A stretch of 64,000 bases of DNA, taken from Alphaproteobacteria bacterium. GTDB taxonomy: Bacteria; Pseudomonadota; Alphaproteobacteria; Reyranellales; Reyranellaceae. The notes beneath the pieces are model-generated. The model was not told the origin of the DNA, ran no database searches, and saw only the letters and a list, made by a program, of their open reading frames with translations. This document shows positions 25,982 through 33,691 of this stretch, piece by piece. Each line of letters opens with the position of its first letter. The first letter of the stretch is position 1. The stretch covers positions 620,001-684,000 of the forward strand of contig JAHBYP010000003.1 of the NCBI GenBank assembly GCA_019635875.1, in the 5' to 3' direction. Made by a program: the position numbers and the translations under genes.

Positions 25982-26689
25982 ATGCGAGATGACAAGGACG
26001 CCGGCTCGAAGAATTTCCTGGGCGCCTTCTCCGATCCGGAAACCGTCGCGCGCTATGCCGACGGGCCACGCCGCTTCGTGCCGGGCCTCGATGCCCTCTA
26101 CACCATGACGGGCCTGTTGCTGGCGGAGCAGATGTCAATCGATCCATGCGTGCTCGTTCTCGGAGCCGGCGGGGGATTGGAGCTGAAGGCGCTCGCCGCA
26201 GTCCATCCGGCGTGGCGGTTTGTCGGCGTCGACCCGTCGGCACTGATGCTGGACGAGGCACGACGCACCCTGGGGACGCTCGGCAACCGGGTTGACCTTG
26301 TCCAAGGTTATGTCGGCGATGCGCCCGAGGGACCGTTTGATGGAGCCGTCTGTCTCTTGACAATGCACTTCATTGAAGCCGCGGAGCGACAGCAAACGGC
26401 GGCGGAGATCAGACGGCGGCTGAGGCCGGGCGCTCCCTTCGTCGTAGCGCACGGCAGCTTTCCGCAGGGCCCTTCCGAACGGTCACGCTGGTTGTCGCGC
26501 TATGCGGCTTTTGCGGTCGCATCGGGCGTCGAGATCGAGCAAGCCGAGAAGTTCCGGAAGGCTGTCGAGACGAGCGTGCACATGTACAGCCCCGAGCAGG
26601 ACGAGGCCATTTTGCGCGCCGCCGGCTTCGTCGACGTAAGCCTGTTCTATGCCGCCTTCACGTGGCGCGGCTGGATAGCCCACGCTTGA
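25982..26689 (+). CDS. Class I SAM-dependent methyltransferase
   Basis: 235 residues from the ATG at 25982 (AGCAGGA upstream). The frame runs back to 25757 but the extra 75 codons match nothing. Motif I is VLVLGAGGGLELKAL, motif post-I is FVGVDPSALML, followed by DLVQGYVGDAPEGPFDGAVCLLTMHF and RRLRPGAPFVVAHG. The start SKNFLGAFSDPETVARYADGPRRFVPG is typical of a small-molecule methyltransferase group. The substrate is unknown. It sits between the zinc operon and the TonB receptor and converges with the receptor gene; whether it belongs to that regulon is uncertain. Confidence 0.85.
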   Translation: MRDDKDAGSKNFLGAFSDPETVARYADGPRRFVPGLDALYTMTGLLLAEQMSIDPCVLVLGAGGGLELKALAAVHPAWRFVGVDPSALMLDEARRTLGTLGNRVDLVQGYVGDAPEGPFDGAVCLLTMHFIEAAERQQTAAEIRRRLRPGAPFVVAHGSFPQGPSERSRWLSRYAAFAVASGVEIEQAEKFRKAVETSVHMYSPEQDEAILRAAGFVDVSLFYAAFTWRGWIAHA

Positions 26690-26775
26690 CGCCATGGGCG
26701 ACAGGATCAGACACGCTCTCGCAGAATGCGAAGCCTGGCCGAGAAGCGGCGACAGCACCGTCAAGCGGCTCTTTC

Positions 26776-28962
26776 CTAGAACCGGGCACGCAGACCGAGC
26801 TCGAAGGTGCGCGGCCGGCCGAGGATGACGTAGTTCGCGTCGGTGGCCCACGCCGCGTAGACCGTGTCGGTGACGTTGTGGACGCGGAAGGTCACGTCGG
26901 CATTGGGCCGGAATGCCCATGTGACGAAAATGTCGGCGATCGCCGCGCCGGGCAGCCGCACAGTGTTGGCGTCGTTGGCGGTGATCGACGAGCGGTAGTT
27001 CACGAGTCCGCCGACCGTCCAATCCACCACGGGCGCCCAGGTGACGCCGCCGTTGAGCACCCAGCGCGGCACGTTGGGCGGCTGATTGCCGGCGAAGTTC
27101 GCGGCGCCCGAGCGGAACTCGTCGTAGCGGGCGCTGACCATCGCGGCGTTGGCGAAAAGCCGCAGCGAGTCGACCGGTCGGAAGCTGCCGCCGATCTCGA
27201 AGCCGGTCGACGACTGCCGCCCGATCTGCACCGTGTTGCCTGTGGCGGGATCCGTCGTCGGGATATCCCTCTTCTCGATGCGGTAGACCGCCGCGGTAAC
27301 CTCGCCGCGGCCGCCGCCGAAGCCCTGCTTGAAACCGACCTCGAACTGGCGCGCGCTGGTCAGGCTGAAGGGCGTATCGCTGGCGCCCAGCGTGAACAGC
27401 GCGAAGCGCGGCTCGACCGCGGTGGCGAAGGCGGCGTAGGCCGTGCCCTCCTTCCACACGTCCCACACCGCGCCCACGCGCCAGGTCGTCGGCGCGAAGC
27501 TGCGCTGGTAGCGCTGGTTGGCGGGCTGGCGATCGTAGTCGACCCACAACCAGTCCTGGCGCATGCCGCCGACCAGCTTGAAGCCGGGGAACAGCTCGAC
27601 CCGCAGCTCGGCGAAGCCGGCGAGCTGGCGCAGCTTCGCCTGGACATGCTGCGTGCGCGCCGTGCCGTGCGTGAAGAAGTCGGTCGCCGGCGGGCTGTAC
27701 GGGTCGACGAGCTGCAGCGACGTCACCTCGTTGCGCGGGCTGTCCCAGCGCGTGTCGGCGTACTCGACGCCGGCCACCGCCGCCACCGCGCGGCCGGCGA
27801 CGGTACCGTTGAAGGCCGCCTCCAGGCGGTTGCCGGTGAAGCGGTGATCGTATCCGAGGTTCTCCCAGGTCTGTCGGCAGACCTGGTCCGCGCCGGTGGC
27901 GTTGACCAGCGTCGATCCGCGGAAGCTGCAGGTGCCGCCGGCCGGGATGTAGGCGAAGCGATAGGCGTTCACCCAGTCGCGATACGCCTGGTAGTTCCAG
28001 AGCTGGTTGCGCAGGCTGAAGCCGTCGCCGAGTTCGGCTTCGGTCTTCCAGCGCAGCCACAGCACGCGGTCGTTGTAGCGGTTGTTCGGCAGGTTGTTGT
28101 AGTTCACGTCGCGCAGCGATTTGTCGATCGCGCCGCGCACCAGCGGCGTGCCCCAGTAGGCGTCGTCGATGTCCGAGCGCAGGTAGTCGAAGTCGAGCCC
28201 GGTGGCGATGTGATCGGTGACCTGCCAGCGGATCGCGCCGCTGATGTTGCCCGAGCGCAGCTCGCTGCCGTTCACCGTCCCGCGCTCGGCATTGATCACG
28301 CCGTCGAGCCGCCACGTCAGCGAATCGCCGATCCGCCCGCCCTTGCCGACGCCGACGCGCAGGCCGGCCGGCATGCTGAGCGTGGTCGTCACCTCCAGCG
28401 GCTGAGGCTGCCCTGACGGCGCCTTGCGCACGAGATTGACCGCGCCGCCGATCGCGCTTTCGCCGAACATCACCGAGGCCGGTCCGCGCAGCACCTCGAT
28501 GCGATCGAACATGAAAGCATCGTAGGTGCGCGTCGTGATCGTCGTCGACGAGACGCGGATGCCGTCATAGAGCAGCGCGAAGCCGTTCTCTGTGAAGCCG
28601 CGCGCCGACATCACGCCAGCGGCGCCGGGCCGCACGGCGGCGGTGAAGCCGGTCATGCCCTCGAGCGCCTCGATCCACGTGCGCTTGCCGCGCTCCTGGA
28701 TCGTCGCCTGGTTGATCGATTCGACGCCGCCCGGCACGTCGCGCGCCGTGCCCGGCAGGCGCGAACCGGTGGTGTTGGGTGCGTCGAGATCGGTGGTCGA
28801 CGTCACCCGGTCGCGGGGAACCAGACGTTCGTCGACCACGATGCGATCCAGCCGTAGAGGACCAGGTGTGCCCTGGCCCAACGCCGCTCCGGTTCCCGCC
28901 GCCAACGCCCAGAATGTCATCCCGACCACGGACAGGCGCATGCCCGATATCCCAAACGCCAT
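26776..28962 (-). CDS. TonB-dependent outer-membrane receptor, probably for zinc or a zincophore
   Basis: 728 residues from the ATG at 28962 (GGAG 6 nt upstream; a TTG at 28974 is less likely). Signal peptide (LSVVGMTFWALAAGTGAALG), plug domain with VPGGVESINQATIQERG and DRIEVLRGPASVMFGESAIGGAVNLV, and a beta-barrel ending in FELGLRARF with the terminal Phe needed for outer-membrane insertion. It resembles siderophore receptors, but its promoter carries a Zur-type palindrome rather than a Fur box, so zinc or a zinc chelate is the more likely ligand. That ligand is an inference from context. Confidence 0.88.
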   Translation of the reverse strand: MAFGISGMRLSVVGMTFWALAAGTGAALGQGTPGPLRLDRIVVDERLVPRDRVTSTTDLDAPNTTGSRLPGTARDVPGGVESINQATIQERGKRTWIEALEGMTGFTAAVRPGAAGVMSARGFTENGFALLYDGIRVSSTTITTRTYDAFMFDRIEVLRGPASVMFGESAIGGAVNLVRKAPSGQPQPLEVTTTLSMPAGLRVGVGKGGRIGDSLTWRLDGVINAERGTVNGSELRSGNISGAIRWQVTDHIATGLDFDYLRSDIDDAYWGTPLVRGAIDKSLRDVNYNNLPNNRYNDRVLWLRWKTEAELGDGFSLRNQLWNYQAYRDWVNAYRFAYIPAGGTCSFRGSTLVNATGADQVCRQTWENLGYDHRFTGNRLEAAFNGTVAGRAVAAVAGVEYADTRWDSPRNEVTSLQLVDPYSPPATDFFTHGTARTQHVQAKLRQLAGFAELRVELFPGFKLVGGMRQDWLWVDYDRQPANQRYQRSFAPTTWRVGAVWDVWKEGTAYAAFATAVEPRFALFTLGASDTPFSLTSARQFEVGFKQGFGGGRGEVTAAVYRIEKRDIPTTDPATGNTVQIGRQSSTGFEIGGSFRPVDSLRLFANAAMVSARYDEFRSGAANFAGNQPPNVPRWVLNGGVTWAPVVDWTVGGLVNYRSSITANDANTVRLPGAAIADIFVTWAFRPNADVTFRVHNVTDTVYAAWATDANYVILGRPRTFELGLRARF

Positions 28963-28972
28963 CCCCAACTCC

Positions 28973-28993
28973 AATATGATACGTTATAACATT
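28973..28993. promoter_or_regulatory. Putative Zur box in the divergent TonB receptor / AztD-like promoter
   Basis: A 21-bp AT-rich palindrome whose right half GTTATAACATT is identical to part of the box at 23527; the left half AATATGATAC is a diverged arm. It lies 11 bp upstream of the receptor ATG and 37 bp upstream of the AztD-like ATG, so a single site could control both directions. Confidence 0.75.
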
Positions 28994-29029
28994 GTCCTTA
29001 TAGTGGTGTTTCCGTTGGGAATCCAAGTC

Positions 29030-30217
29030 ATGCGTGGCGCCGCGTTCGCTCTCCTTCTTCTCCTATTGCCGAGCCTGCCGTCACCGGCCACAGGGCAGGC
29101 CAGCGTCGCCGCGTGGCGCGGTGTCGTGGCCGACCACGCCACGGGTCGGCTCTGGATCGTCGACCTCGCAACCGGTCGGATCCTGGCGACGGAGGAACTG
29201 CGTGCCTCCGCCCGTCTTCACCGCGGTGCCAGCGGACGCTATGTCGTCGCGACCCTGCCGAGCGCGGACGAGGTCCGCCTGGTCGACAGCGGCGTGGTGC
29301 TCGAAGGACACGACGACCATCGCGACATCGCGATTGGCGCGCCACGGCTGTTGCGTCCCGCCCTGTCCGGCCGCAAGCCCTCGCACATCAGTACCGGCCA
29401 TCGCGACATCGCGGTCTTCTTCGATGGCGACGGCATGGCCGTTGTGCTGGACGAAGACGCTTTCGCGCGTGGCGACGTCAGCCGCCAATGGCGCGTCGCG
29501 TCGGGCGCGCCGCACCACGGTGCCGCCGTGCCCGTGGGACGCCAGCTCGCAATCAGCGTCCCGACGCCATCGCAAGCGCTGCCGGACGCGGTTGTGCTCC
29601 GGGACAGGACCGATCAGCCGAAGCATCGGCTGGAATGCCCGAAGCTGCATGGCGAGGCGCGCAGCGGTGCCCATGTCGCGTTCGGCTGCGCCGACGGCAT
29701 CGCGGTCTACGAGCAGCGGCGCGTTCGCCTCGCCGCCGTCAAGCTCGCCTATCCGCCGGACATCGCTGACGGCCGCAAGGTCCGCTGGCTCGACGGCGCG
29801 CTGGGCTACAGCCTGTTCTTCGGCGATTTCGGGCCGCGCGCCGTGGTCTCGATCGATCCGGGCCGCGTCGACGGTTTCGCCGTGATCGACCTGCCCGGCC
29901 GACGCATCGCGCAGACATTGCTGCACGACCCCGGCGACACGGCGTTCGTGCTGATGGAGAGCGGCGAGCTCGTGCGCATCGACACCTTGAACGCACGCAT
30001 CACGCATCGGACCGGCGCGACCGGCCGCTATGCCGCCAACGACGACACCGCCCGGCCGCGCCTCTCGGCCGCCGGTCCCTTCGTCGCGGTGAGCGACCCG
30101 GCCGCGGGCGAGATCGTCGTCCTCGACGCCACGACACTGGCCGAGCGGCGGCGCATCCGGCTTGGCGGCACGCCGTTCGATATCGTGGTCACCGGCGGCA
30201 GCGGGCGCAGCCACTAG
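29030..30217 (+). CDS. aztD: AztD-like periplasmic zinc chaperone (beta-propeller)
   Basis: 395 residues starting at ATG 29030 with a signal peptide (FALLLLLLPSLPSPATGQ). The mature part is an all-beta repeat protein of roughly eight blades with conserved histidines (GHDDHRDI, SHISTGHRDIAVFFDGDG, GAPHHGAAVP, CPKLHGEARSGAHVAFGCADG). This fits AztD, the periplasmic metallochaperone that hands zinc to AztC in the AztABCD system of Paracoccus. Known members carry a His-rich flexible N-terminus, which is short or absent here. No aztABC genes are adjacent. Divergence from the receptor across a Zur-type box supports a zinc role. The family call is from memory of sequence patterns. Confidence 0.68.
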   Translation: MRGAAFALLLLLLPSLPSPATGQASVAAWRGVVADHATGRLWIVDLATGRILATEELRASARLHRGASGRYVVATLPSADEVRLVDSGVVLEGHDDHRDIAIGAPRLLRPALSGRKPSHISTGHRDIAVFFDGDGMAVVLDEDAFARGDVSRQWRVASGAPHHGAAVPVGRQLAISVPTPSQALPDAVVLRDRTDQPKHRLECPKLHGEARSGAHVAFGCADGIAVYEQRRVRLAAVKLAYPPDIADGRKVRWLDGALGYSLFFGDFGPRAVVSIDPGRVDGFAVIDLPGRRIAQTLLHDPGDTAFVLMESGELVRIDTLNARITHRTGATGRYAANDDTARPRLSAAGPFVAVSDPAAGEIVVLDATTLAERRRIRLGGTPFDIVVTGGSGRSH

Positions 30218-30288
30218 CGGGCGCCGCGAAGTGCCGGGTTCCACTCGACACACCGCCTCGGCCGAGCGATTCGATGTGCAAGCGTGGG

Positions 30289-30313
30289 TACCTTCCCTCA
30301 CCGGGGGAAGGTA
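30289..30313. repeat. Solo hairpin related to family D repeats
   Basis: TACCTTCCC-tcacc-GGGGGAAGGTA, a 25-bp inverted repeat matching the outer hairpin of family D palindromes, alone in the 225-bp gap before the terminase gene. I see no other feature in that gap. Confidence 0.7.
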
Positions 30314-30442
30314 AGGGATGCTGTCCTGCCGAGCACCGCTAGGAATCTAAATAATCCCTGTCCCACTTGCACCAAAGGGGCGTCGGCGACACGCGTAGGG
30401 GTTAAAATTGCTCCCGGCGGCGAGAGGCGTAGCTTCGCCGCC

Positions 30443-31399
30443 ATGAGCACGGAAACCACACCCCCGCTTTCGCCGCGCCACGAGCGCTTCGTCCTGGAGT
30501 TCCTCAAGGACGGCAACGCCACCCAGGCCTATGTCCGCGCCGGCTATTCGCCGCGCGGCGCCCAGCCCAGCGCCTCGCGCCTGCTGCGGGACCCCAGGAT
30601 CGAGGCCGCCATCGCCGCCGGCCGGGCGCGCATGGCCCAGGCGCTGGAGGTCGACGTCACCCGCCTGGCCCAGGAATACGCCAGGATCGCCTTCGCCAAT
30701 GTCGTGGACTTCCTCACCGTCGAGGCCGACGGCCGGGTGCGCGTCGACCTGATGAAGGCGAGCCAGGCGCAGTGCGCCAGCATCGTCGAGCTGAAGGTCA
30801 GCAACCATGGCAAACAAGAGCAGACCGTGACCCTGAAGCTCGGCAAGCTGCAGGCGCTGAACATGCTGACGAAGCAGGTCGGCCTGCTGGTGGCCAAGCC
30901 GAAGCCGGGGCTGACGCCGGAGGATCGCGAGCGCTACGAGGAGCGCATCGCCGGCTACGAGCGCGGGCTCGACCATAGAGATGAAGAGAAACGGCGCTGG
31001 CGCCAGGAGCTCGAGGAGGTGCGCGCGGCGCTCAAGGCGGCGCACGCCACCATCGACGCCGCCAACCTGATCCGCCCCGGCCCCGGCAAGCCGCCGCCAG
31101 AGTCGCCTACGGAGACGCCGCCCGCCGAGCCGCCACCCGCCGAGTCGCCGCCTGTCGAGACGAAAGCCGAGCCGCAGCGCGCGGTGGAGCCGGGCATGCC
31201 GACGACGCCGCCGCCGGATTACACGCCCGGCCATCTCAACGGCAAGATGATCCAGCGCAGCGGGACCCGGCTCGGGCCGAATTGGGCCGACGCCCTGCGC
31301 GACATGAAACCCGGCGGCTTCGACCCGCCCGGCTGTTCCAGGCAAGCCGAGGACTCCAGCGAGGAGATCGCCGCCCACATCCGCGCGGCATTACGGTGA
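30443..31399 (+). CDS. Orphan phage terminase small subunit-like protein
   Basis: 318 residues. The N-terminal domain LSPRHERFVLEFLKDGNATQAYVRAGYSPRGAQPSASRLLRDPRIEAAI is a Terminase_2 (small-subunit) DNA-binding domain. A helical part with a coiled-coil-like DRERYEERIAGYERGLDHRDEEKRRWRQELEEV follows, then a proline/glutamate-rich linker and a conserved-looking tail YTPGHLNGKMIQRSGTRLGPNW. Terminase small subunits recognise phage DNA for packaging. No large terminase, portal or other phage gene lies in the window, so this is either a domesticated or a remnant gene. The start is ATG 30443; upstream codons overlap a repeat. Confidence 0.78.
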   Translation: MSTETTPPLSPRHERFVLEFLKDGNATQAYVRAGYSPRGAQPSASRLLRDPRIEAAIAAGRARMAQALEVDVTRLAQEYARIAFANVVDFLTVEADGRVRVDLMKASQAQCASIVELKVSNHGKQEQTVTLKLGKLQALNMLTKQVGLLVAKPKPGLTPEDRERYEERIAGYERGLDHRDEEKRRWRQELEEVRAALKAAHATIDAANLIRPGPGKPPPESPTETPPAEPPPAESPPVETKAEPQRAVEPGMPTTPPPDYTPGHLNGKMIQRSGTRLGPNWADALRDMKPGGFDPPGCSRQAEDSSEEIAAHIRAALR

Positions 31400-31436
31400 A
31401 GCGGCGATGACGGGTCTGGCACCGCGCCCTGCCCGA

Positions 31437-32237
31437 TCAGCGCGAGGCGATGTATTCCCCGTTCAGCCCCAGCACGCGCGACATCTCCTCGGCGCCCTCG
31501 CGCACGGCGGCGACCAGCGTGGCGCGCTTGCGGCGGGCGCGGTCGGCTGGCGCTGCGATCATCAGCGAGGCGACGACCTTGCGCTGCGCGTCGAGCACCG
31601 GCGCGGCGAAGCCCCACAGGCCCATGAACATCTGGTCGCGCGTCTCGGCCACGCCGGCGCGGCGCACCTCGGCGATGATGTCGAGCAGCGCCGCCCTGGA
31701 TGTCGTGGTCTGCGGCGTGTGCGCCGGACGCGGCGCGCGCGCGAGGTAATCGCGAACAATGGTCGGATCGCTGAAGGCCAGCACGGCGCGGCCCGAGGCG
31801 GTGCAGTAGAGCGGCCGGCGCAGGCCGATCGTTGCGGCGTAGCGCACCGCCTGCGGGCCGTCGGCGATGGCGATGTAGCGCACCTCCAGATGATCCTCGG
31901 TCGGCACTGCCAGCAGCACCGTCTCCTCGGCCTTCTTCACCACGGGCGCCAGCAACGGCGAGAGTCGTCGCTCCAGGGTGTCGCCGCCGCCGATCAGCGC
32001 GCCCAGGCGCAGCGCCGCCGGGCCCAGCCGATAGACACCGCCGGCATTCTCGACATAGGCCTCGCCCTCCAGCGCGCGCAGCATGCTGAACAGGCTGGTC
32101 TTGGGCAGGCCGAGGGAACGGCCGAGATCGGCCAGCGCCAGCCCGTCGGGCTGGGTGGCAAGCGCCTCGATCACCCGCATGGCGCGCGCGGGCGCGCGCG
32201 GCGGGCCGGCCGATATCCCTGTTGCGTCTCGGGGCAT
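31437..32237 (-). CDS. IclR-family transcriptional regulator
   Basis: 266 residues: N-terminal winged helix (RAMRVIEALATQPDGLALADLGRSLGLPKTSLFSMLRALEG) and an IclR effector-binding domain (VRYAATIGLRRPLYCTASGRAVLAF, DIIAEVRRAGVAETRDQMFMGLWGFAAPVLD). IclR regulators respond to small carboxylates or aromatics. It is divergent from the amidohydrolase gene and shares the intergenic palindrome at 32261, so it most likely controls the amidohydrolase-thiolase-DUF35 cluster and itself. Confidence 0.9.
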   Translation of the reverse strand: MPRDATGISAGPPRAPARAMRVIEALATQPDGLALADLGRSLGLPKTSLFSMLRALEGEAYVENAGGVYRLGPAALRLGALIGGGDTLERRLSPLLAPVVKKAEETVLLAVPTEDHLEVRYIAIADGPQAVRYAATIGLRRPLYCTASGRAVLAFSDPTIVRDYLARAPRPAHTPQTTTSRAALLDIIAEVRRAGVAETRDQMFMGLWGFAAPVLDAQRKVVASLMIAAPADRARRKRATLVAAVREGAEEMSRVLGLNGEYIASR

Positions 32238-32260
32238 ACCGTGTCCACAATTCCTCTACC

Positions 32261-32273
32261 GGAACAATGTTCC
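32261..32273. promoter_or_regulatory. Candidate IclR-family operator
   Basis: GGAACAATGTTCC, a perfect inverted repeat with a 1-nt centre, in the 71-bp gap between the divergent regulator and amidohydrolase genes. A second half-site-like CAGAAC follows at 32280. Palindromes of this length are typical for IclR-type dimers. Confidence 0.6.
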
Positions 32274-32308
32274 GATATCAGAACAGCTGTCAAGGCGGGA
32301 GGAACGCC

Positions 32309-33508
32309 ATGAACCACATCGTCGTCAACGAGCCCAACAAGTGGCGCCTGGAAACTCCGGGCTCGGCGGGCTGGCAGCGCAGCCCGAGGCCGGGCGCGGC
32401 GAAGAAGTACTTCATGGTGTCGGCCGACTGCCACGCCAACGAGCCGGCCAATCTGTGGGCCGAGCGCATCGATGCCAGGTACCGCGAGCGCCTGCCACGG
32501 GTGATCACCGACAAGGACGGCGTGAAGTGGCGCGTCTCGGAGGGCCATCGCCCCGACCGCCTGCGCATCCACGAGATGGAGGGCGAAGACGACGCGCGCA
32601 ACAAGGCCGGCGTCGACCCCACGCTGCGCATTGCCGACCATGACGGCGACGGCATCGACGTCGAGCTGCTGTTCCCCAACAAGGGCCTGTCGATGTGGGC
32701 GACGCAGGACGCGGAGTTCGCGCAGGCGCAGTGCCGGGTGTGGAATGACTGGGCGTGGGAGCAGTTCGAAGCGCACCAGGATCGCGTGGTGATCGCCGGC
32801 GCCATTGCCACCGCCGATCTCGAGGGCTCGATCGCCGAGGTGCAGCGTCTCGCCAAGCTCGGCTTCCGCTGCCTCACCCTGCCGTGCAAGCCGGTGTGGG
32901 GCCATCACGACATCGACCATCCCAACTACAACCTGCCGCATTTCGACCGGCTGTGGGCGGCAATCCAGGATGTCGACCTGCCGATCACCTATCACATCTC
33001 GACCGGCCGCGATCCGCGCGCCTCGCGCGGCAACGGTGGCGCGGTGATCAACTATGTCACCCACTCGCTGTCGCCGACCATCGAGCCGGTCGCCAACATG
33101 TGCGCATCGGGCGTTCTGGAGCGCTTCCCCAAATTGCGCTTCGCCACCATCGAGGCCGGCATCGGCTGGATCCCGTGGCTGCTCGACGCCATGGACGAGG
33201 CCTATCGCAAGCATCACTTCTGGGTGCGACCCAAGCTGCAGGGCCTGCCCAGCGACTACTACAAGGCGCACGGCTACGCCTCGTTCCAGGAGGACCCCGC
33301 CGGCCTGGCGCTGTGCGAGTCGCACGGGCTGTCGAAGAACTTCATGTGGGCCAACGACTACCCGCACCACGAGGGCACCTGGCCGCACTCCGCCGAGGCG
33401 ATCGAGCGCACCATGGGCCATCTGTCGGAAGCCACCCGCGCCGACATCCTCGGGCTCAACGCCGCTCGGTTCCTGAAGCTCGAGGTGCCGGCGAAGTACA
33501 GGGCGTAA
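32309..33508 (+). CDS. Amidohydrolase-2 family metal-dependent hydrolase
   Basis: 399 residues from ATG 32309 with GGGAGGAACGCC upstream. TIM-barrel amidohydrolase-2 landmarks are MVSADCHANEP (in place of the usual D-x-H-x-H strand), CLTLPCKPVWG, LPITYHIS (metal His), RFATIEAGIGWIPWLLDAMD, and MWANDYPHHEGTWPHS with the catalytic Asp. Relatives hydrolyse or decarboxylate cyclic and aromatic acids. It is the first gene downstream of a palindromic operator shared with IclR, and a thiolase/DUF35 pair follows, so a role in catabolism of a CoA-linked or cyclic carboxylate is plausible. Confidence 0.88.
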   Translation: MNHIVVNEPNKWRLETPGSAGWQRSPRPGAAKKYFMVSADCHANEPANLWAERIDARYRERLPRVITDKDGVKWRVSEGHRPDRLRIHEMEGEDDARNKAGVDPTLRIADHDGDGIDVELLFPNKGLSMWATQDAEFAQAQCRVWNDWAWEQFEAHQDRVVIAGAIATADLEGSIAEVQRLAKLGFRCLTLPCKPVWGHHDIDHPNYNLPHFDRLWAAIQDVDLPITYHISTGRDPRASRGNGGAVINYVTHSLSPTIEPVANMCASGVLERFPKLRFATIEAGIGWIPWLLDAMDEAYRKHHFWVRPKLQGLPSDYYKAHGYASFQEDPAGLALCESHGLSKNFMWANDYPHHEGTWPHSAEAIERTMGHLSEATRADILGLNAARFLKLEVPAKYRA

Positions 33509-33514
33509 TCTTTT

Positions 33515-33667
33515 CTTCTCCCCGCGCAGGCGGGGAGAAGGTGCCGAGCGCCAGCGAGGCGGATGAGGGGCTTCCGCAGCCTCTCGACAACGAAGGTGGT
33601 TGTCCCGCGATCGCGAAGCCCCTCATCCGCCCTTCGGGCACCTTCTCCCCGCCTGCGCGGGGAGAGG
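33515..33667. repeat. Palindromic repeat family C, copy 2
   Basis: Arms CTTCTCCCCGCGCAGGCGG...AGAAGGTGCCGAGCG...GCGGATGAGGGGC and complement. It separates the amidohydrolase gene from the thiolase-like gene on the same strand. Confidence 0.9.
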
Positions 33668-33691
33668 GACTCTCTGCATCAAGGAGTACCC

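Noticed and set aside
30443-31399. Prophage
   Set aside because: Only a terminase small subunit is present; no integrase, capsid, tail or large terminase gene in the window.
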